Translations under genes and position numbers: made by a program
Notes under the pieces: model-generated
What the model saw: the letters and a program-made list of their open reading frames with translations, nothing else
Told to the model about the DNA's origin: nothing
Databases searched by the model: none
Shown: piece after piece, positions 5,980 to 6,048 of the stretch
Layout: the number at the start of each line of letters is the position of its first letter
Numbering within the stretch: position 1 is the first letter of the stretch
NCBI GenBank assembly: GCA_905215205.1
Contig: CAJMPK010000093.1
Span: 1 to 6,048 of the forward strand
Length of the DNA: 6,048 bases
Reading direction: 5' to 3'
Origin: an uncultured bacterium
GTDB lineage: Bacteria > Actinomycetota > Coriobacteriia > Coriobacteriales > Coriobacteriaceae

Positions 5980-5984
5980 ATACT
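5957..5984 (+). promoter_or_regulatory. Probable promoter of tRNA-Val
   Basis: TATACT (5979-5984) is a good -10 box, 10 nt before the mature tRNA 5' end. GTGAAC (5957-5962), at 16 nt spacing, is a half-matching -35. Transcription would start near 5991, giving a very short 5' leader. Confidence 0.55.
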
Positions 5985-5995
5985 CAATCCCTGCG
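5965..5995 (+). repeat. 7-bp inverted repeat flanking the tRNA -10 box
   Basis: CGCAGGG (5965-5971) and CCCTGCG (5989-5995) are exact reverse complements 17 nt apart. They bracket TATACT and end on the first base of the tRNA. The left arm overlaps the loop and right arm of the 5953-5979 hairpin, so the two cannot form together. Confidence 0.45.
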
Positions 5996-6048
5996 GGCGA
6001 TTGGCGCAACGGTTAGCGCAGGTGCTTTACACGCACAAGGCTGGGGGT
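5995..6048 (+). tRNA. tRNA-Val (anticodon TAC), 3' part cut off by window end
   Basis: Acceptor 5' strand GGGCGAT (5995-6001), D stem GCGC/GCGC (6004-6007, 6016-6019) with an 8-nt D loop containing GG (6011-6012), anticodon stem 6021-6025/6033-6037 around loop TTTACAC with anticodon TAC at 6028-6030, a 5-nt variable loop (6038-6042), and the 5' strand of the T stem, GGGGG (6043-6047). The TAC anticodon and the GGGCGAT acceptor strand both fit valine. The outermost anticodon-stem pair is G6021 opposite A6037, a mismatch. The T loop, acceptor 3' strand and any encoded CCA lie outside the window. Confidence 0.92.

Noticed and set aside
1..6048. CRISPR arrays, insertion sequences, prophage or defence genes.
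   Set aside because: I saw no repeat array, transposase, integrase, terminal inverted repeats or toxin-antitoxin-like pair. The content is core metabolism.

Overview
This window looks like chromosomal DNA from a moderately high-G+C bacterium, about 60% GC by eye. The protein sequences and the gene set are most like Coriobacteria (Actinomycetota), and a Collinsella-type gut organism is my best guess. That placement is inference from recollected family sequences, not from a search.

Layout. Positions 3669 down to 1 hold four minus-strand genes in one direction, with gaps of 30, 51 and 53 nt: a MurE-type Mur ligase, a HAD-superfamily hydrolase, glutamate racemase (murI/racE) and the 5' part of RNase PH (rph), which runs off the left edge. 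The short gaps and the lack of any visible intrinsic terminator between them suggest one operon. MurI makes D-glutamate, and a MurE-type enzyme adds the third residue to UDP-MurNAc-L-Ala-D-Glu, so two of the genes serve consecutive parts of the peptidoglycan stem peptide. RNase PH trims tRNA 3' ends, and the HAD enzyme's substrate is unknown.

Positions 3670-4068 form a 399-nt divergent intergenic region that is richer than a plain promoter gap. On the + strand it holds a plausible promoter, a small foldable segment and a strong rho-independent terminator (3899-3943) with no convincing gene upstream of it. After these come a TTGACA hexamer and a perfect 9-bp hairpin just ahead of the asnB ribosome binding site. 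Either a roughly 110-nt small RNA is encoded here, or asnB has a leader that can terminate early.

Positions 4069-5937 (+) encode a complete 622-residue glutamine-hydrolysing asparagine synthetase B, with both active sites intact. After a 57-nt spacer containing a promoter-like -10 box and two competing inverted repeats, the window ends inside a tRNA-Val(UAC) gene that is cut off in its T stem.

Most of the window is ordinary housekeeping content. The parts most worth a second look are the divergent leader region, the MurE specificity loop, which lacks the diaminopimelate-type DNPR motif, and the overlapping structures between asnB and the tRNA.
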